The position numbers and the translations under genes are program-made. Under the pieces are notes generated by a model. That model saw only the letters and a list, made by a program, of their open reading frames with translations, was not told where the DNA came from and made no database searches. DNA of 22,140 bases from a virus. Shown here piece by piece: positions 1-7,697 of this stretch. Each line of letters starts with the position of its first letter. The first letter of the stretch is position 1. Location: IMG/VR virus record IMGVR_UViG_3300037838_000076, positions 1 through 22,140 of that record; one strand, given 5' to 3'.

Positions 1-870
1 GAATTTCTTCACCATGTCTACAAGTGCGTCTGCTGTTGGGAATTTTGGCAACACTGCGAAGAAGTCTGTGCCTGTGATTCTGTCTATGACTTCTTTCTTT
101 AAATCTTTTGTCTTGTCATTGGTCAGTTGTTTCCAGTGTTCAACACCATAAAGGAATTCAACACCGCCAAAGAAGTCTGCCAAGACTCCGTCCATGTCAA
201 GATATACGATTGGCTTTGTGTCTGTCATATCTTCATTATACAACTTCTTGTTGTTTTCGTCAACTTCTTTACCGAATCGATCCTGTATCTTGTTGTACAA
301 CACTTTACCATTATCTCCACCCATTACAATTTTGCTGAATTCGTGTTCCTGTCCTTTCATCGCAAGTTCTCTGGCCTTTGATGCACTGACACCTGTGATG
401 TCACTTGCGTCTGGATCACGTTGTCCTGCACTAACAACTTGAATGCTGTCAAATGTGTATTCAACATCTCCAGCCTTGGTTGGTTTTCCGTTGTACTGAT
501 TTAATAATTTTTGGAATTCCATTACTCTGTCGTCGCCTGCAACCATTATCACCTTTGTTCTGCCTTCCTGCTCAAGCACCTTCATCACTTTGATTATGGT
601 GTTTGCCCTGATGTCGCCAAAACTCAATTTTGGATCTGACTGGAAGTGTTGTCTCAGGTATGATAGTTTTGTTGTGAAATCGATTGGATCTTTGGCAGTA
701 CCTCCTGTGTGTGAAAGGAATACAAATCCCTTGCCATTGACCTTTGCGGCAACTTGCTGTACTTTATTAATTAATTTCTCGTGTCCTATTGTAGGAGGAT
801 TAAATCGGCCAAAGGCAAAGACTGCTGTTGAACGATCGTCTTCCTTAAGAAACAGTTCCCTGAGGTGCAT
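1..870 (-). CDS. Bifunctional nucleotidyltransferase / HAD 5'(3')-deoxyribonucleotidase, 3' part missing
   Basis: The frame is open from the ATG at 870 to the window edge (290 codons), so the C-terminus is cut off. Residues about 15-170 look like a cytidylyltransferase-type nucleotidyltransferase: GRFNPPTIGH (21-30) carries a T/HxGH motif and SASKARELA (162-170) resembles the C-terminal substrate-site motif. Residues about 218-290 start a HAD phosphatase of the NT5C type, with YLDMDGVLADF (223-233) giving nucleophile Asp225 and Asp227. By family the first domain transfers a nucleotidyl group and the second dephosphorylates (deoxy)nucleoside monophosphates; the substrates here are unknown. The start overlaps the upstream gene by 26 nt and has an AAGG ribosome site about 10 nt before it. 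A promoter-like element and an in-frame ATG (228, Met215) sit at the domain junction. Confidence 0.82.
   Translation of the reverse strand, partial: MHLRELFLKEDDRSTAVFAFGRFNPPTIGHEKLINKVQQVAAKVNGKGFVFLSHTGGTAKDPIDFTTKLSYLRQHFQSDPKLSFGDIRANTIIKVMKVLEQEGRTKVIMVAGDDRVMEFQKLLNQYNGKPTKAGDVEYTFDSIQVVSAGQRDPDASDITGVSASKARELAMKGQEHEFSKIVMGGDNGKVLYNKIQDRFGKEVDENNKKLYNEDMTDTKPIVYLDMDGVLADFFGGVEFLYGVEHWKQLTNDKTKDLKKEVIDRITGTDFFAVLPKFPTADALVDMVKKF
235..263 (-). promoter_or_regulatory. Internal sigma70-like promoter at the domain boundary
   Basis: On the minus strand TTGACG (258-263) and TATAAT (235-240) are separated by exactly 17 nt, close to the sigma70 consensus. The -10 box ends 6 nt before the in-frame ATG at 228, which is Met215 of the fused gene and lies just before the HAD domain. 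A transcript from here would begin at or next to that ATG and could give a free-standing nucleotidase. The elements are seen; activity is inferred. Confidence 0.55.
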
Positions 871-1201
871 CGTATTCGCCTTGCTTTATATTTTCTAGTT
901 CTCTGTCTGATATGACTCTGGCAACCTGTTGTCTAGTCTCCTTGGGAAACATGTTGCTGACATCGTCTTGTGTAGTGCCAAATTCCTTTACGTATTCTTT
1001 TGCGGCATCATCCACAAGGTACATCCATAGTTTCTGTGCTTTCTCATGGTCGTACACGTTCTTGGCCATTTTTCTCTTGATGTTCGATATGATTGGCATG
1101 AAACGTCTACGATACAGTTCCTCATTGTTCATGATGTACGTATCCAGCTCGTTTACTGCGTCCGAGTCTATGTTCTCTATGATAAATTGTGATGCTCTCA
1201 T
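845..1201 (-). CDS. Hypothetical protein, 118 aa
   Basis: I do not recognise a family. The protein is soluble, charged and probably helical, with many Lys, Arg and Glu residues and no membrane segment. The opening residues MRASQFIIEN resemble the start of several small proteins in marine T4-like phages, but this is an impression, not a match. It overlaps the next gene (start 870) by 26 nt, which suggests translational coupling. A late-promoter-like box ends 7 nt before its ATG, and no ribosome site fits between, so it may be translated from a leaderless late transcript. Confidence 0.75.
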   Translation of the reverse strand: MRASQFIIENIDSDAVNELDTYIMNNEELYRRRFMPIISNIKRKMAKNVYDHEKAQKLWMYLVDDAAKEYVKEFGTTQDDVSNMFPKETRQQVARVISDRELENIKQGEYDAPQGTVS

Positions 1202-1208
1202 ATAAGCA

Positions 1209-1216
1209 TATTTATT
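1209..1216 (-). promoter_or_regulatory. T4-type late promoter box AATAAATA
   Basis: AATAAATA on the minus strand, one mismatch from the T4 late consensus TATAAATA. It ends 7 nt before the ATG at 1201 and overlaps the TAA stop (1215-1217) of the preceding gene. Initiation about 6 nt downstream would leave almost no leader. Confidence 0.55.
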
Positions 1217-1697
1217 AGTAAAGATTCTCTAACAGCCACATGTAAAACGGTGATGAGAATGTAAATGTCCATTTTCCATTAAATCCCATCATGGTTACAT
1301 TCTTGAAGGATTCTTCCATTTCATTGCCCAACTCACGTTGCTGTGTGGCCCATGGTTCTGGATATGTTGGTGTATAAACTCCTTCATACACTAATGCTCC
1401 TATGTTTATTTCGTCAATCTCTATGTCTTTTATGTGCAACAGTTGATCCTTGATTAGGTCTCCCTTCTCATTCACAACAGTTTGATTCTTTCCTTTTCCT
1501 GATCTGTTTATGATCAGCTCGTAGGAATCACCTTCTTTCAATTCGTGTTCAAACTCGATCACGTCAGGCTTGTCTTCGGTGCCTGTGATATCACCTGCGA
1601 AATAACTCTTATCACCGAGCATGATCTCTGCATGGGGAGGCTTATCCCACATGGTTGCGTATAGTTCTAGTTTAAATTTTAGTTTTTCGGTTCCCAT
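1215..1697 (-). CDS. Hypothetical protein, 160 aa, predicted beta-rich
   Basis: No family recognised. The N-terminus (KLELYATMWDKPPHAEIML, about residues 9-27) and the alternating polar/hydrophobic pattern suggest a beta-sandwich, as in small virion-associated or ligand-binding domains. This fold guess comes from sequence pattern only. There is no signal peptide or membrane segment. The start overlaps the 3' end of the 64-aa gene upstream by 19 nt, so it belongs to the chain of coupled small genes that follows the subtilase gene. Its stop codon lies within a late-promoter-like box that serves the next gene. Confidence 0.72.
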   Translation of the reverse strand: MGTEKLKFKLELYATMWDKPPHAEIMLGDKSYFAGDITGTEDKPDVIEFEHELKEGDSYELIINRSGKGKNQTVVNEKGDLIKDQLLHIKDIEIDEINIGALVYEGVYTPTYPEPWATQQRELGNEMEESFKNVTMMGFNGKWTFTFSSPFYMWLLENLY

Positions 1698-1873
1698 TCA
1701 AATTCCAATCCGGCTGTTCTACCTGTGTATGGTATATTTACGTCGTCCCTGAACATCTCGATGAATAACTGAGTTCCTGGCACTTGCACCTTCATGTACT
1801 TGTCTGTTCTCTCTAAAACGTCTGCTTCCTTGGTCCTGTCATTGTTTGTACAGGTTATTGTTATTGTTTCCAT
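1679..1873 (-). CDS. Hypothetical protein, 64 aa
   Basis: A small acidic protein with no recognised family. It begins METITITCTNNDRTKE and looks beta-rich throughout. It overlaps the upstream gene by 13 nt and the downstream gene by 19 nt. Overlap on both sides within one transcriptional unit is the main reason to accept it as real and translationally coupled. No function can be proposed. Confidence 0.68.
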   Translation of the reverse strand: METITITCTNNDRTKEADVLERTDKYMKVQVPGTQLFIEMFRDDVNIPYTGRTAGLEFEWEPKN

Positions 1874-2205
1874 TTGTACATCCTTTCAAATTTTTCTGTT
1901 ATCTCTGTTCTACGTCCTCCCTGTGCTTCGAACTCGCTTATGAATTGATCTATTAGATTGGCGGCCCGTCTTCTGTACTCTGGCAATGCGTCTGCTTGTA
2001 ATTTTTGCACAGAACTTTGTGGCACGATCTCAACTATTGTGCCTATGGGCATTGAATCAATCCAACTTCCTGCCTTGCACATGTCATTCTGTATTTTGTG
2101 CAGTTCTGATGTAGGGTTGAATGTAGGCATCATCCTACGTGATTCGTCTACTAGGATACACATCAGTGTTCCAAAATAATCTTCTTTGTATATTTCTTTT
2201 TGCAT
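1861..2205 (-). CDS. Hypothetical protein, 114 aa
   Basis: No recognised family. The sequence is soluble and mixed alpha/beta, with a helical, Arg/Glu-rich C-terminal third. The start codon shares one base with the TAA of the subtilase gene (TAATG), so translation is probably coupled to that gene. It overlaps the 64-aa gene downstream by 13 nt. The neighbouring small genes could form a set with it, but nothing visible links them functionally to the protease. Confidence 0.72.
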   Translation of the reverse strand: MQKEIYKEDYFGTLMCILVDESRRMMPTFNPTSELHKIQNDMCKAGSWIDSMPIGTIVEIVPQSSVQKLQADALPEYRRRAANLIDQFISEFEAQGGRRTEITEKFERMYKWKQ

Positions 2206-5200
2206 TATTTCTTAATTGGTACAAATTTATCTGTCTTGAGATCGTAAACCAAACCATGTTTTGTGTTATTGTCCACGGTCTTGCCAAACAAGTCTGCCTT
2301 CATGTTGCCATCCTTGTCAAAACACTTGGGGTTCTTCATCCATAAAAACTTACAACTGCCTGCGAACTTCTTGACGAAGTTCATCCCTACTTCAACACCG
2401 TCGTTGTTGGCTACACCGGACTTGTCCATTCTGTATTCTGCTGTGAAGTTCACACTGGCGTCTAGATCATCCGCTCCTGACTTGTTGTAGTAGAAGCCTA
2501 TGTTCTTCTCTTTTGTGCCCTGTGTGAGATTGCTGTTTATGTCCGTGTAGTTTATCGTTCCATCTAGATTAACGCTTTCGGCTACCTCCAAATCCATCGT
2601 TCCCGATGTTATGTGACTTGGAAGTGAGAACGACCAACCGAAAGTTGTGTGCGTATCTTTGTGTATTTCATACGCCAACCTGTAAGATTCTGTCTCTATG
2701 TCTGAGAATGATTTGATCAGACTGTTGTCTGTTGTGTTAACATCAGTGAAACCTTTAGAGTAATCTAGTGTCAACACGTTGTTGCCCAACTGGTACGCAA
2801 CACCAATGTTTGCCGATGTCGTGTCATTGTTGTCACCTACAGCCAACACACCATCTGAACTGTTGCCCAGCCATGTGTCCTGTTCACTCATGTGTCCCAG
2901 TGATGTTTTCAGTTTGAATTTGTTATTGAAGTAGAAGTCTTTTCCTACGTTTAATGAATAATCTCCTGAACCATTTTCACTTGTGTAAAAACCAAAATTG
3001 TAGTTTTTAGCAAGATCATAATGACCGCCTTGTGCGAAACTGCCGTACATCTGTTGATGTGGTAGGAATGTGTTCTTGTTGTCCACCAGCATCTCAACGT
3101 CAGAATATTTCCTATTATCTTTTACTGTGAAACTTGATCCCAGGTCCATGTAATAGTTCCTGTCGTAGTCGTCAAGCACCATTATCTTCAAGTTTAGTAG
3201 GCTTGATGGTGCCGCTGTACCTGTGGAATAATATGTGTTGTTCAAACTTACAGTAGGATGATCTACTCTGCCTGATGTTGCCAATCCAACTGCACCCTGT
3301 GGTTTGGTTGCTTCGTTAAGATCCAACATACCCTGACCGTGTACGTTCACGTTGTAGTCATTGCCGAACATATTCTTGTCCGCTGTGTTCATCACAAGTT
3401 TCACAAGGTTATCACCTGCCATGTAAGGCCACATCTGATTCAACACACCAAATGCACCCGTCACGTGTGGGGCCGCCATACTTGTCCCAGAGCCATTGTT
3501 GTAAGCACCATTTGGCGTGGCCGCCATAATGTTGTGTCCAGGTGCCAATATGTAGAAGTCTGAAATTCTGTGAGTGTCGTTACAGGTATTGTTGCTGGTG
3601 TTAATTTTTAGGCAAACATGTCCGGCCTTGTTGCCTTCAACTTCAGTACCGTTCCAGTTACCAACTACGACCATCTTGCCACCCAATATAAGATTTCCGT
3701 TGCTGTCTTCCTCTACTGCCCATATGCCAGGATCACCTGCGTGTGCATATCCTGAATTACCTGCAGAGTTCACTAGTATGATGTCACTATCTGTTGCAAC
3801 TTTCCAGTAACTCGAATCTCCTTGTCCATTGTTTCCAGCCATCTTTTCGACCAATTCACTTGCTTTGTATGTGCCGTCATTCAATTGTGTTACTGTACTG
3901 GTCCATTGATTCCGTGTGTTAGGATCGTTATCGTGATCTGTGTAGTCTTTGAAATATGCACTGTTGTTGAAACTCATGTTCACGGCCACGATGTTCATGC
4001 CTTCTCCACCATTTGATTCAGCAGACTTGAGCTTTGCAAAATCGTGCAAGGCCAACTGTGCTTGGTTGATACTTATTCTTGCGTTACTGTGCCTGTCTAT
4101 GTTGGCACCGACCAGTTTGGCATCAAAGGCTACCCCGTGCGTGTTGTTATTCTTGACTAATGTGTACTCCGTGACAGGACTACCATTCACCCATTTTTGG
4201 GTGGATGTATAATCTCCTGTGGTTAATCTGCCATTGGCATCGTAGGAGTCTCCGGTTTTTTTACCTGCAATGATGCTGGCCACGTGTGTGCCGTGCCATT
4301 GTCTTTCTACAACTGTTCCGTTGTATGGGTTATAATTTTTATAGTAAAGGTATTTGCCATCCAGGTTCTCATGATCAGTGTCCTGCCAAGTGTCGAGTAC
4401 TCCAAGCACTGCACCTTTACCTGTCCAACCCCTCGCATAGGCATCCGCGGCGTTTATCGTATTGAGACCGTGATTGCTATTGTATTCTGTTGTCTTGTGA
4501 TCTGCGACAGTTGTACTCATGTTAGCGGTCACTGTACCTAGGTTGATGTCTTCGTCAGTGTAGGCATTGGAAACAAGTTGTGTGCTTATCTGTGTGCCAG
4601 AATCACTTGTTGTTACAACTCGATCGGCAGTTGATTCACTCTGTAATATATTTTCAGATCTAGTAGATTGGCTTAACTGTGTAGTAGACCAGTCTCCTGT
4701 AACGACGATTGCCGAACCGTTTACTATTTCGGTAGTACCGTCTTTGTATGTCAGTTGTTGTCTAGGAGTTGTGGTTGTCACTGTCCTAGAATCTTTCTTG
4801 ACTGCGTCTGTGTAGTTTCTAGTTCTATAAACTTTTGTTGTGATCGGTGTGGTAACGACTGTATCAACATATCTTACGACTGTCACGGTGGCTGTGTTGT
4901 CTCCGTGGTCTGTGGTCGTCGTCACGTCTCTGTTTGCAGTGTTCGTGGTTGCACTACCTTCCTGTGTTTCTGTTGATGTGTCTGTTGCGTCTGTGTGTGT
5001 TGTTTCTGTGTAGTTTGCCGAATTTTCAGTTACTGCAACAACAGTTGGATCAAGATTTGTTGTTGCCGTTACAGGATTATCGCCTGCCCTAGTTTCTGTG
5101 ACTTCTACAACAGTTGGATCTAGATCTGCGGTTGTGGTGTTAAGCACTGAGCAAGTCTGTGCACCGTTTGATGTTGTATTGTTCAAAAATGTTGTTCTTA

Positions 5201-5948
5201 CGAATGAACATCTAGTTGTTACCGTTGTTCTGATATTTGTGGTTGTAGTTGTTTTTGTTCTAGTTTCATCACCACCTCCTGCGTGTACAGTAGTCCAGTC
5301 CGTGAAACTCACACTTGACGTGCCTGTTGCGTCTGACGTTTCATCGTTGTCATTATTGATCGTCTGTACTGTTTTAATTTTTTTAGTATTTGCATACTCA
5401 CTTGAAGTAGAATTTTTCTCTTGTTCGATAATTTCATTTGCCCTAGTTTCTTTATCTACAAGGTTGTAATCTGCTAGGGTAATAGTTTGTCCATTAGCAA
5501 CTTTTTGTATCACAGGCTTAACATAATTCTGTAGGTAAAGCATGGCCGCATGTGCCTGTTTGAATGAGTCTGAGTTATAAACATGGTATTTCTCTGCATC
5601 AGTTTGATTGCTAATCAGTTCTTCGGTCTGATCCCATAAACTTTTTGCTGTTTGTAATTGTGTAAGAAGTGTGTTGGCTTGATCGATATCTCCCTGGTCG
5701 GGACCTGTGATCACACCCTGTATAGCACTTATGTCACCGCTTGATATGGCGAATTGAAAATCAGATAAAAGAGCACTGTAAGAACTAACCAAACTTGCTG
5801 ACCCAGATAAGTTCGATAGATCTTCGTTGATAAAATTGCCAACATCTCCAACTGCCCCACCACTGCCACCACCGCCACCACAGGCAGTAAGTGAAATACC
5901 AGCCAGACCGGCCAGTACTGTGTTCTTTAATTTGCTCCTAAGTTTCAT
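2205..5948 (-). CDS. Large subtilisin-like (S8) serine protease, predicted lipoprotein
   Basis: 1247 aa. Residues 1-23 form a lipoprotein signal peptide (basic start, hydrophobic core, LTAC with Cys23), followed by a Gly-rich linker. Residues about 40-180 look helical. Residues about 219-480 are very Thr-rich, with two copies of LDPTVVxVTE. The S8 domain spans about 495-850, with Asp519 (GVLDT), His552 (HGTHVAS), oxyanion Asn731 (NSAGN) and Ser823 (GTSMAAPH), so the catalytic set is complete. The last about 390 residues resemble an autotransporter barrel (alternating aromatic strands) but end in Lys-Lys instead of the usual aromatic residue, so export by that route is uncertain. It would act at the cell envelope or surface. 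A GGGGG ribosome site precedes the start, which overlaps the upstream 60-aa gene by 4 nt. Such a protease is unusual in a phage, and its target is unknown. Confidence 0.9.
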   Translation of the reverse strand: MKLRSKLKNTVLAGLAGISLTACGGGGGSGGAVGDVGNFINEDLSNLSGSASLVSSYSALLSDFQFAISSGDISAIQGVITGPDQGDIDQANTLLTQLQTAKSLWDQTEELISNQTDAEKYHVYNSDSFKQAHAAMLYLQNYVKPVIQKVANGQTITLADYNLVDKETRANEIIEQEKNSTSSEYANTKKIKTVQTINNDNDETSDATGTSSVSFTDWTTVHAGGGDETRTKTTTTTNIRTTVTTRCSFVRTTFLNNTTSNGAQTCSVLNTTTADLDPTVVEVTETRAGDNPVTATTNLDPTVVAVTENSANYTETTHTDATDTSTETQEGSATTNTANRDVTTTTDHGDNTATVTVVRYVDTVVTTPITTKVYRTRNYTDAVKKDSRTVTTTTPRQQLTYKDGTTEIVNGSAIVVTGDWSTTQLSQSTRSENILQSESTADRVVTTSDSGTQISTQLVSNAYTDEDINLGTVTANMSTTVADHKTTEYNSNHGLNTINAADAYARGWTGKGAVLGVLDTWQDTDHENLDGKYLYYKNYNPYNGTVVERQWHGTHVASIIAGKKTGDSYDANGRLTTGDYTSTQKWVNGSPVTEYTLVKNNNTHGVAFDAKLVGANIDRHSNARISINQAQLALHDFAKLKSAESNGGEGMNIVAVNMSFNNSAYFKDYTDHDNDPNTRNQWTSTVTQLNDGTYKASELVEKMAGNNGQGDSSYWKVATDSDIILVNSAGNSGYAHAGDPGIWAVEEDSNGNLILGGKMVVVGNWNGTEVEGNKAGHVCLKINTSNNTCNDTHRISDFYILAPGHNIMAATPNGAYNNGSGTSMAAPHVTGAFGVLNQMWPYMAGDNLVKLVMNTADKNMFGNDYNVNVHGQGMLDLNEATKPQGAVGLATSGRVDHPTVSLNNTYYSTGTAAPSSLLNLKIMVLDDYDRNYYMDLGSSFTVKDNRKYSDVEMLVDNKNTFLPHQQMYGSFAQGGHYDLAKNYNFGFYTSENGSGDYSLNVGKDFYFNNKFKLKTSLGHMSEQDTWLGNSSDGVLAVGDNNDTTSANIGVAYQLGNNVLTLDYSKGFTDVNTTDNSLIKSFSDIETESYRLAYEIHKDTHTTFGWSFSLPSHITSGTMDLEVAESVNLDGTINYTDINSNLTQGTKEKNIGFYYNKSGADDLDASVNFTAEYRMDKSGVANNDGVEVGMNFVKKFAGSCKFLWMKNPKCFDKDGNMKADLFGKTVDNNTKHGLVYDLKTDKFVPIKK

Positions 5949-6127
5949 AATATTGCCCCCATCAAAGTGGCACCTATCAAAAATGATAGGATGTATCTTG
6001 TGTATAATGAAAAGGGTTTGGCAATCTTGTAACCATTCTCCCTAAGGCAAATCACGTGTGCATCTATTGATTCAGCCGTGATATTCACATCAACTGTGTT
6101 GATCTGTTCTAAGTCTTTATCGTTCAT
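5945..6127 (-). CDS. Small tail-anchored membrane protein, 60 aa
   Basis: A short polar N-terminal part (about residues 1-42) is followed by one hydrophobic segment (YILSFLIGATLMGAIL, 45-60) that runs to the C-terminus, as in tail-anchored proteins. No family is recognised. It ends in an ATGA overlap with the subtilase gene, so the two are probably translated together, and a strong sigma70-like promoter stands directly before it. It may help the protease at the membrane or simply couple its translation. The -10 box ends 6 nt before the ATG and no ribosome site is visible. Confidence 0.72.
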   Translation of the reverse strand: MNDKDLEQINTVDVNITAESIDAHVICLRENGYKIAKPFSLYTRYILSFLIGATLMGAIL

Positions 6128-6133
6128 GTTATT

Positions 6134-6161
6134 AGTATAACACGTAACTGAAATGTGTCAA
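6134..6161 (-). promoter_or_regulatory. Sigma70-like (early) promoter of the 60-aa/subtilase operon
   Basis: TTGACA (6156-6161) and TATACT (6134-6139) on the minus strand are 16 nt apart. TGT directly before the -10 box makes an extended -10. The ATG at 6127 lies 6 nt beyond the -10 box, so the message should start at or beside the start codon. The -35 box overlaps a 14-bp palindrome. Confidence 0.7.
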
Positions 6162-6171
6162 CTCGAGTTGA
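6158..6171. promoter_or_regulatory. 14-bp perfect palindrome, candidate operator
   Basis: TCAACTCGAGTTGA is a perfect inverted repeat that covers four bases of the -35 box of the promoter at 6134-6161. That is where a dimeric repressor could block RNA polymerase. It is not followed by a T-run on either strand, which argues against a terminator. I have not seen a second copy elsewhere in the window. Confidence 0.4.
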
Positions 6172-6202
6172 TCTTAAAAAAACCTAGTGTTTATGCGACT
6201 TT

Positions 6203-6778
6203 TTATGAATTAATTAAAACAGAACTAATGGTTCCTGCTGTGACTGATGTGGCTTTTGCTCTTACCCAAACAAAATTTCCTGTGAAATTGGCAGTCGAAA
6301 TTAAGGTACTTTGGTCAGCAGTGAATGTCGATCCAGACACATCAAACCAATCATCCTCGGTCGGAGTTGTTGCGAGTGAACCCTGTATCTTGATTGAACC
6401 TGTCATTGTGCTATTCACTTGGTATGCCACAGTGTGTACACCGTCTGGTTGAGAGTAGTATCCATCACCCTTTTCTTTGTCACTGACGAAACCTGTGTGA
6501 TCTAACGTGGTAGTTGACGAACCGTCTGATGTTTCTGTTGTCACTACTTCTTCCACAATTAATTCATTGGCAGAAGTTTCTGTTTTGACGGTGAACGTTG
6601 CATTGTTGCTAGTAGTACCTGTCACAGTTATTAAGTCTCTAACGGCAAAACCGGCCAAACTTGTGGTAGTTGATGTGATCTTGTACTCTGATCCCGTTGC
6701 AGTGAAACTGATGTCCGTGCCTGATACATTCGCTATGTGCGATTTAGATGCTAGTAGTGTAGTGCTTGTCTGTGCCAT
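6203..6778 (-). CDS. Probable virion-associated (tail fibre/decoration-like) protein, 191 aa
   Basis: A Thr/Ser-rich, beta-rich protein without membrane segments. The C-terminal part (about residues 105-191), with DGVHTVAYQV, IQGSLATTPTEDDWFDVSG and FVWVRAKATSVTAGTI in order, resembles a beta-sandwich domain that I associate with structural or fibre proteins of marine T4-like phages. This is recalled, not computed. The gene stands alone between two operons and has a late-promoter-like box 6 nt before its ATG, which fits a virion protein expressed late. Its place in the particle cannot be told from the sequence. Confidence 0.6.
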   Translation of the reverse strand: MAQTSTTLLASKSHIANVSGTDISFTATGSEYKITSTTTSLAGFAVRDLITVTGTTSNNATFTVKTETSANELIVEEVVTTETSDGSSTTTLDHTGFVSDKEKGDGYYSQPDGVHTVAYQVNSTMTGSIKIQGSLATTPTEDDWFDVSGSTFTADQSTLISTANFTGNFVWVRAKATSVTAGTISSVLINS

Positions 6779-6784
6779 CGTTGT

Positions 6785-6792
6785 TATTTATT
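6785..6792 (-). promoter_or_regulatory. T4-type late promoter box AATAAATA
   Basis: The minus-strand box ends 6 nt before the ATG at 6778 and contains the TAA stop (6788-6790) of the preceding 98-aa gene. No ribosome site lies between box and start. Confidence 0.58.
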
Positions 6793-7084
6793 CAGTATTT
6801 TTCCTTTTGAATCTTGCTGTTTTTGGACCAAGTCCGTACACAGCGGCCAGTTCGTTTGGTTCCTGTCCGTCAACTGTCAGTATGTTTATGTACTTGATCT
6901 TGTACGCTTTGCCATCCGCTTCTCCTAGTTCCTCACACACGCAATCATTTTCTCTGACTTTCCTCACTCTCAACAGGCTCCTCTTTATCACAGGAGAGCC
7001 CATCCAGTTCTTCTCGATCATGCTCTCAACGATGCTCTGATCATTGAATATGTTCTTATCTCGTAGTTTTTTTATTGCTTCCAT
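6788..7084 (-). CDS. Hypothetical protein, 98 aa
   Basis: A small basic soluble protein with no recognised family. The end (ELAAVYGLGPKTARFKRKNTE in order) has a short Gly-Pro-Lys turn reminiscent of helix-hairpin-helix DNA-binding motifs, but the match is too short to claim a function. It overlaps the 213-aa gene by 29 nt and is the last gene of the dnaJ-clpA operon. The start has an AAAGG ribosome site 6 nt upstream. Confidence 0.72.
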   Translation of the reverse strand: MEAIKKLRDKNIFNDQSIVESMIEKNWMGSPVIKRSLLRVRKVRENDCVCEELGEADGKAYKIKYINILTVDGQEPNELAAVYGLGPKTARFKRKNTE

Positions 7085-7697
7085 TTTTTACCTTTCTAAA
7101 TTGAATTACTTTTTCTATGGCCTGCTGTGCCAACATGTATATAGGTGTTAGGTACTTCTCTTCCTTGACATAGAAGTAACCACCAAAGCAGTATGGGGAC
7201 TTGTCTTCCAGGAAGTCTATTATGTTGTAGTTTGTGACCAAACAGTTGTCAACATTCCTCTCAAGGAATTCCCATAGGTTCTTTTTCTGTGTATCTGTCA
7301 TTAGCACTTGTGAATCCTTTCTCAAGTACACCTGGTATTGGTATTTGCCGTGAGGCAGTCTAGTACAGCCCACAGTGTCCTTGCCCAGGCTTTTGAACCT
7401 TGGATCAACTGTCTCAGAACCGATCCAGAAATCCCAAAAACGTTCTATCAGCTCTTGAGACTTGTCTAGGTTCGAATAGAATATGGTCTTCCTGTCCTGC
7501 ATACGGAACTTGACGTTCCTCCTGTTGGCCATTATGAAACTGGCAAGATGGTTCATATCAGGCAGGTCCTTATAATCATTTTTAATTTTCAAAAGATGCT
7601 CGTCCGTTGTGGGATAGAACATCAAACTACCCGGCATCAGAAATTCGGTCTTGTGACGGAACTTTCCGTAGTACAACTTATTGTGATGCTTTCTCAT
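7056..7697 (-). CDS. Hypothetical protein, 213 aa
   Basis: No recognised family. It is a soluble mixed alpha/beta protein rich in aromatic residues (FWDFWIG, CFGGYFYV), with a basic N-terminus (MRKHHNKLYYGKFRHK) and a basic C-terminal tail (KVKNGSNKKTTR). It overlaps the end of the clpA gene by 20 nt and the 98-aa gene by 29 nt, so it is translated as part of the chaperone/protease operon. It could be an adaptor or substrate of the ClpA-like unfoldase by position, but nothing in the sequence shows this. Confidence 0.72.
   Translation of the reverse strand: MRKHHNKLYYGKFRHKTEFLMPGSLMFYPTTDEHLLKIKNDYKDLPDMNHLASFIMANRRNVKFRMQDRKTIFYSNLDKSQELIERFWDFWIGSETVDPRFKSLGKDTVGCTRLPHGKYQYQVYLRKDSQVLMTDTQKKNLWEFLERNVDNCLVTNYNIIDFLEDKSPYCFGGYFYVKEEKYLTPIYMLAQQAIEKVIQFRKVKNGSNKKTTR

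Noticed and set aside
4284-5469. Plus-strand frames opposite the subtilase gene
   Set aside because: Their Val/Ser/Cys-rich composition mirrors the Thr-rich minus-strand coding repeats; they lack ribosome sites and family motifs. The same holds for the plus-strand frames opposite clpA, the deformylase and the Ala-rich gene.
6176-6182. Run of seven T on the minus strand as a terminator after the 191-aa gene
   Set aside because: I found no stable GC-rich hairpin directly before it, so intrinsic termination cannot be supported.
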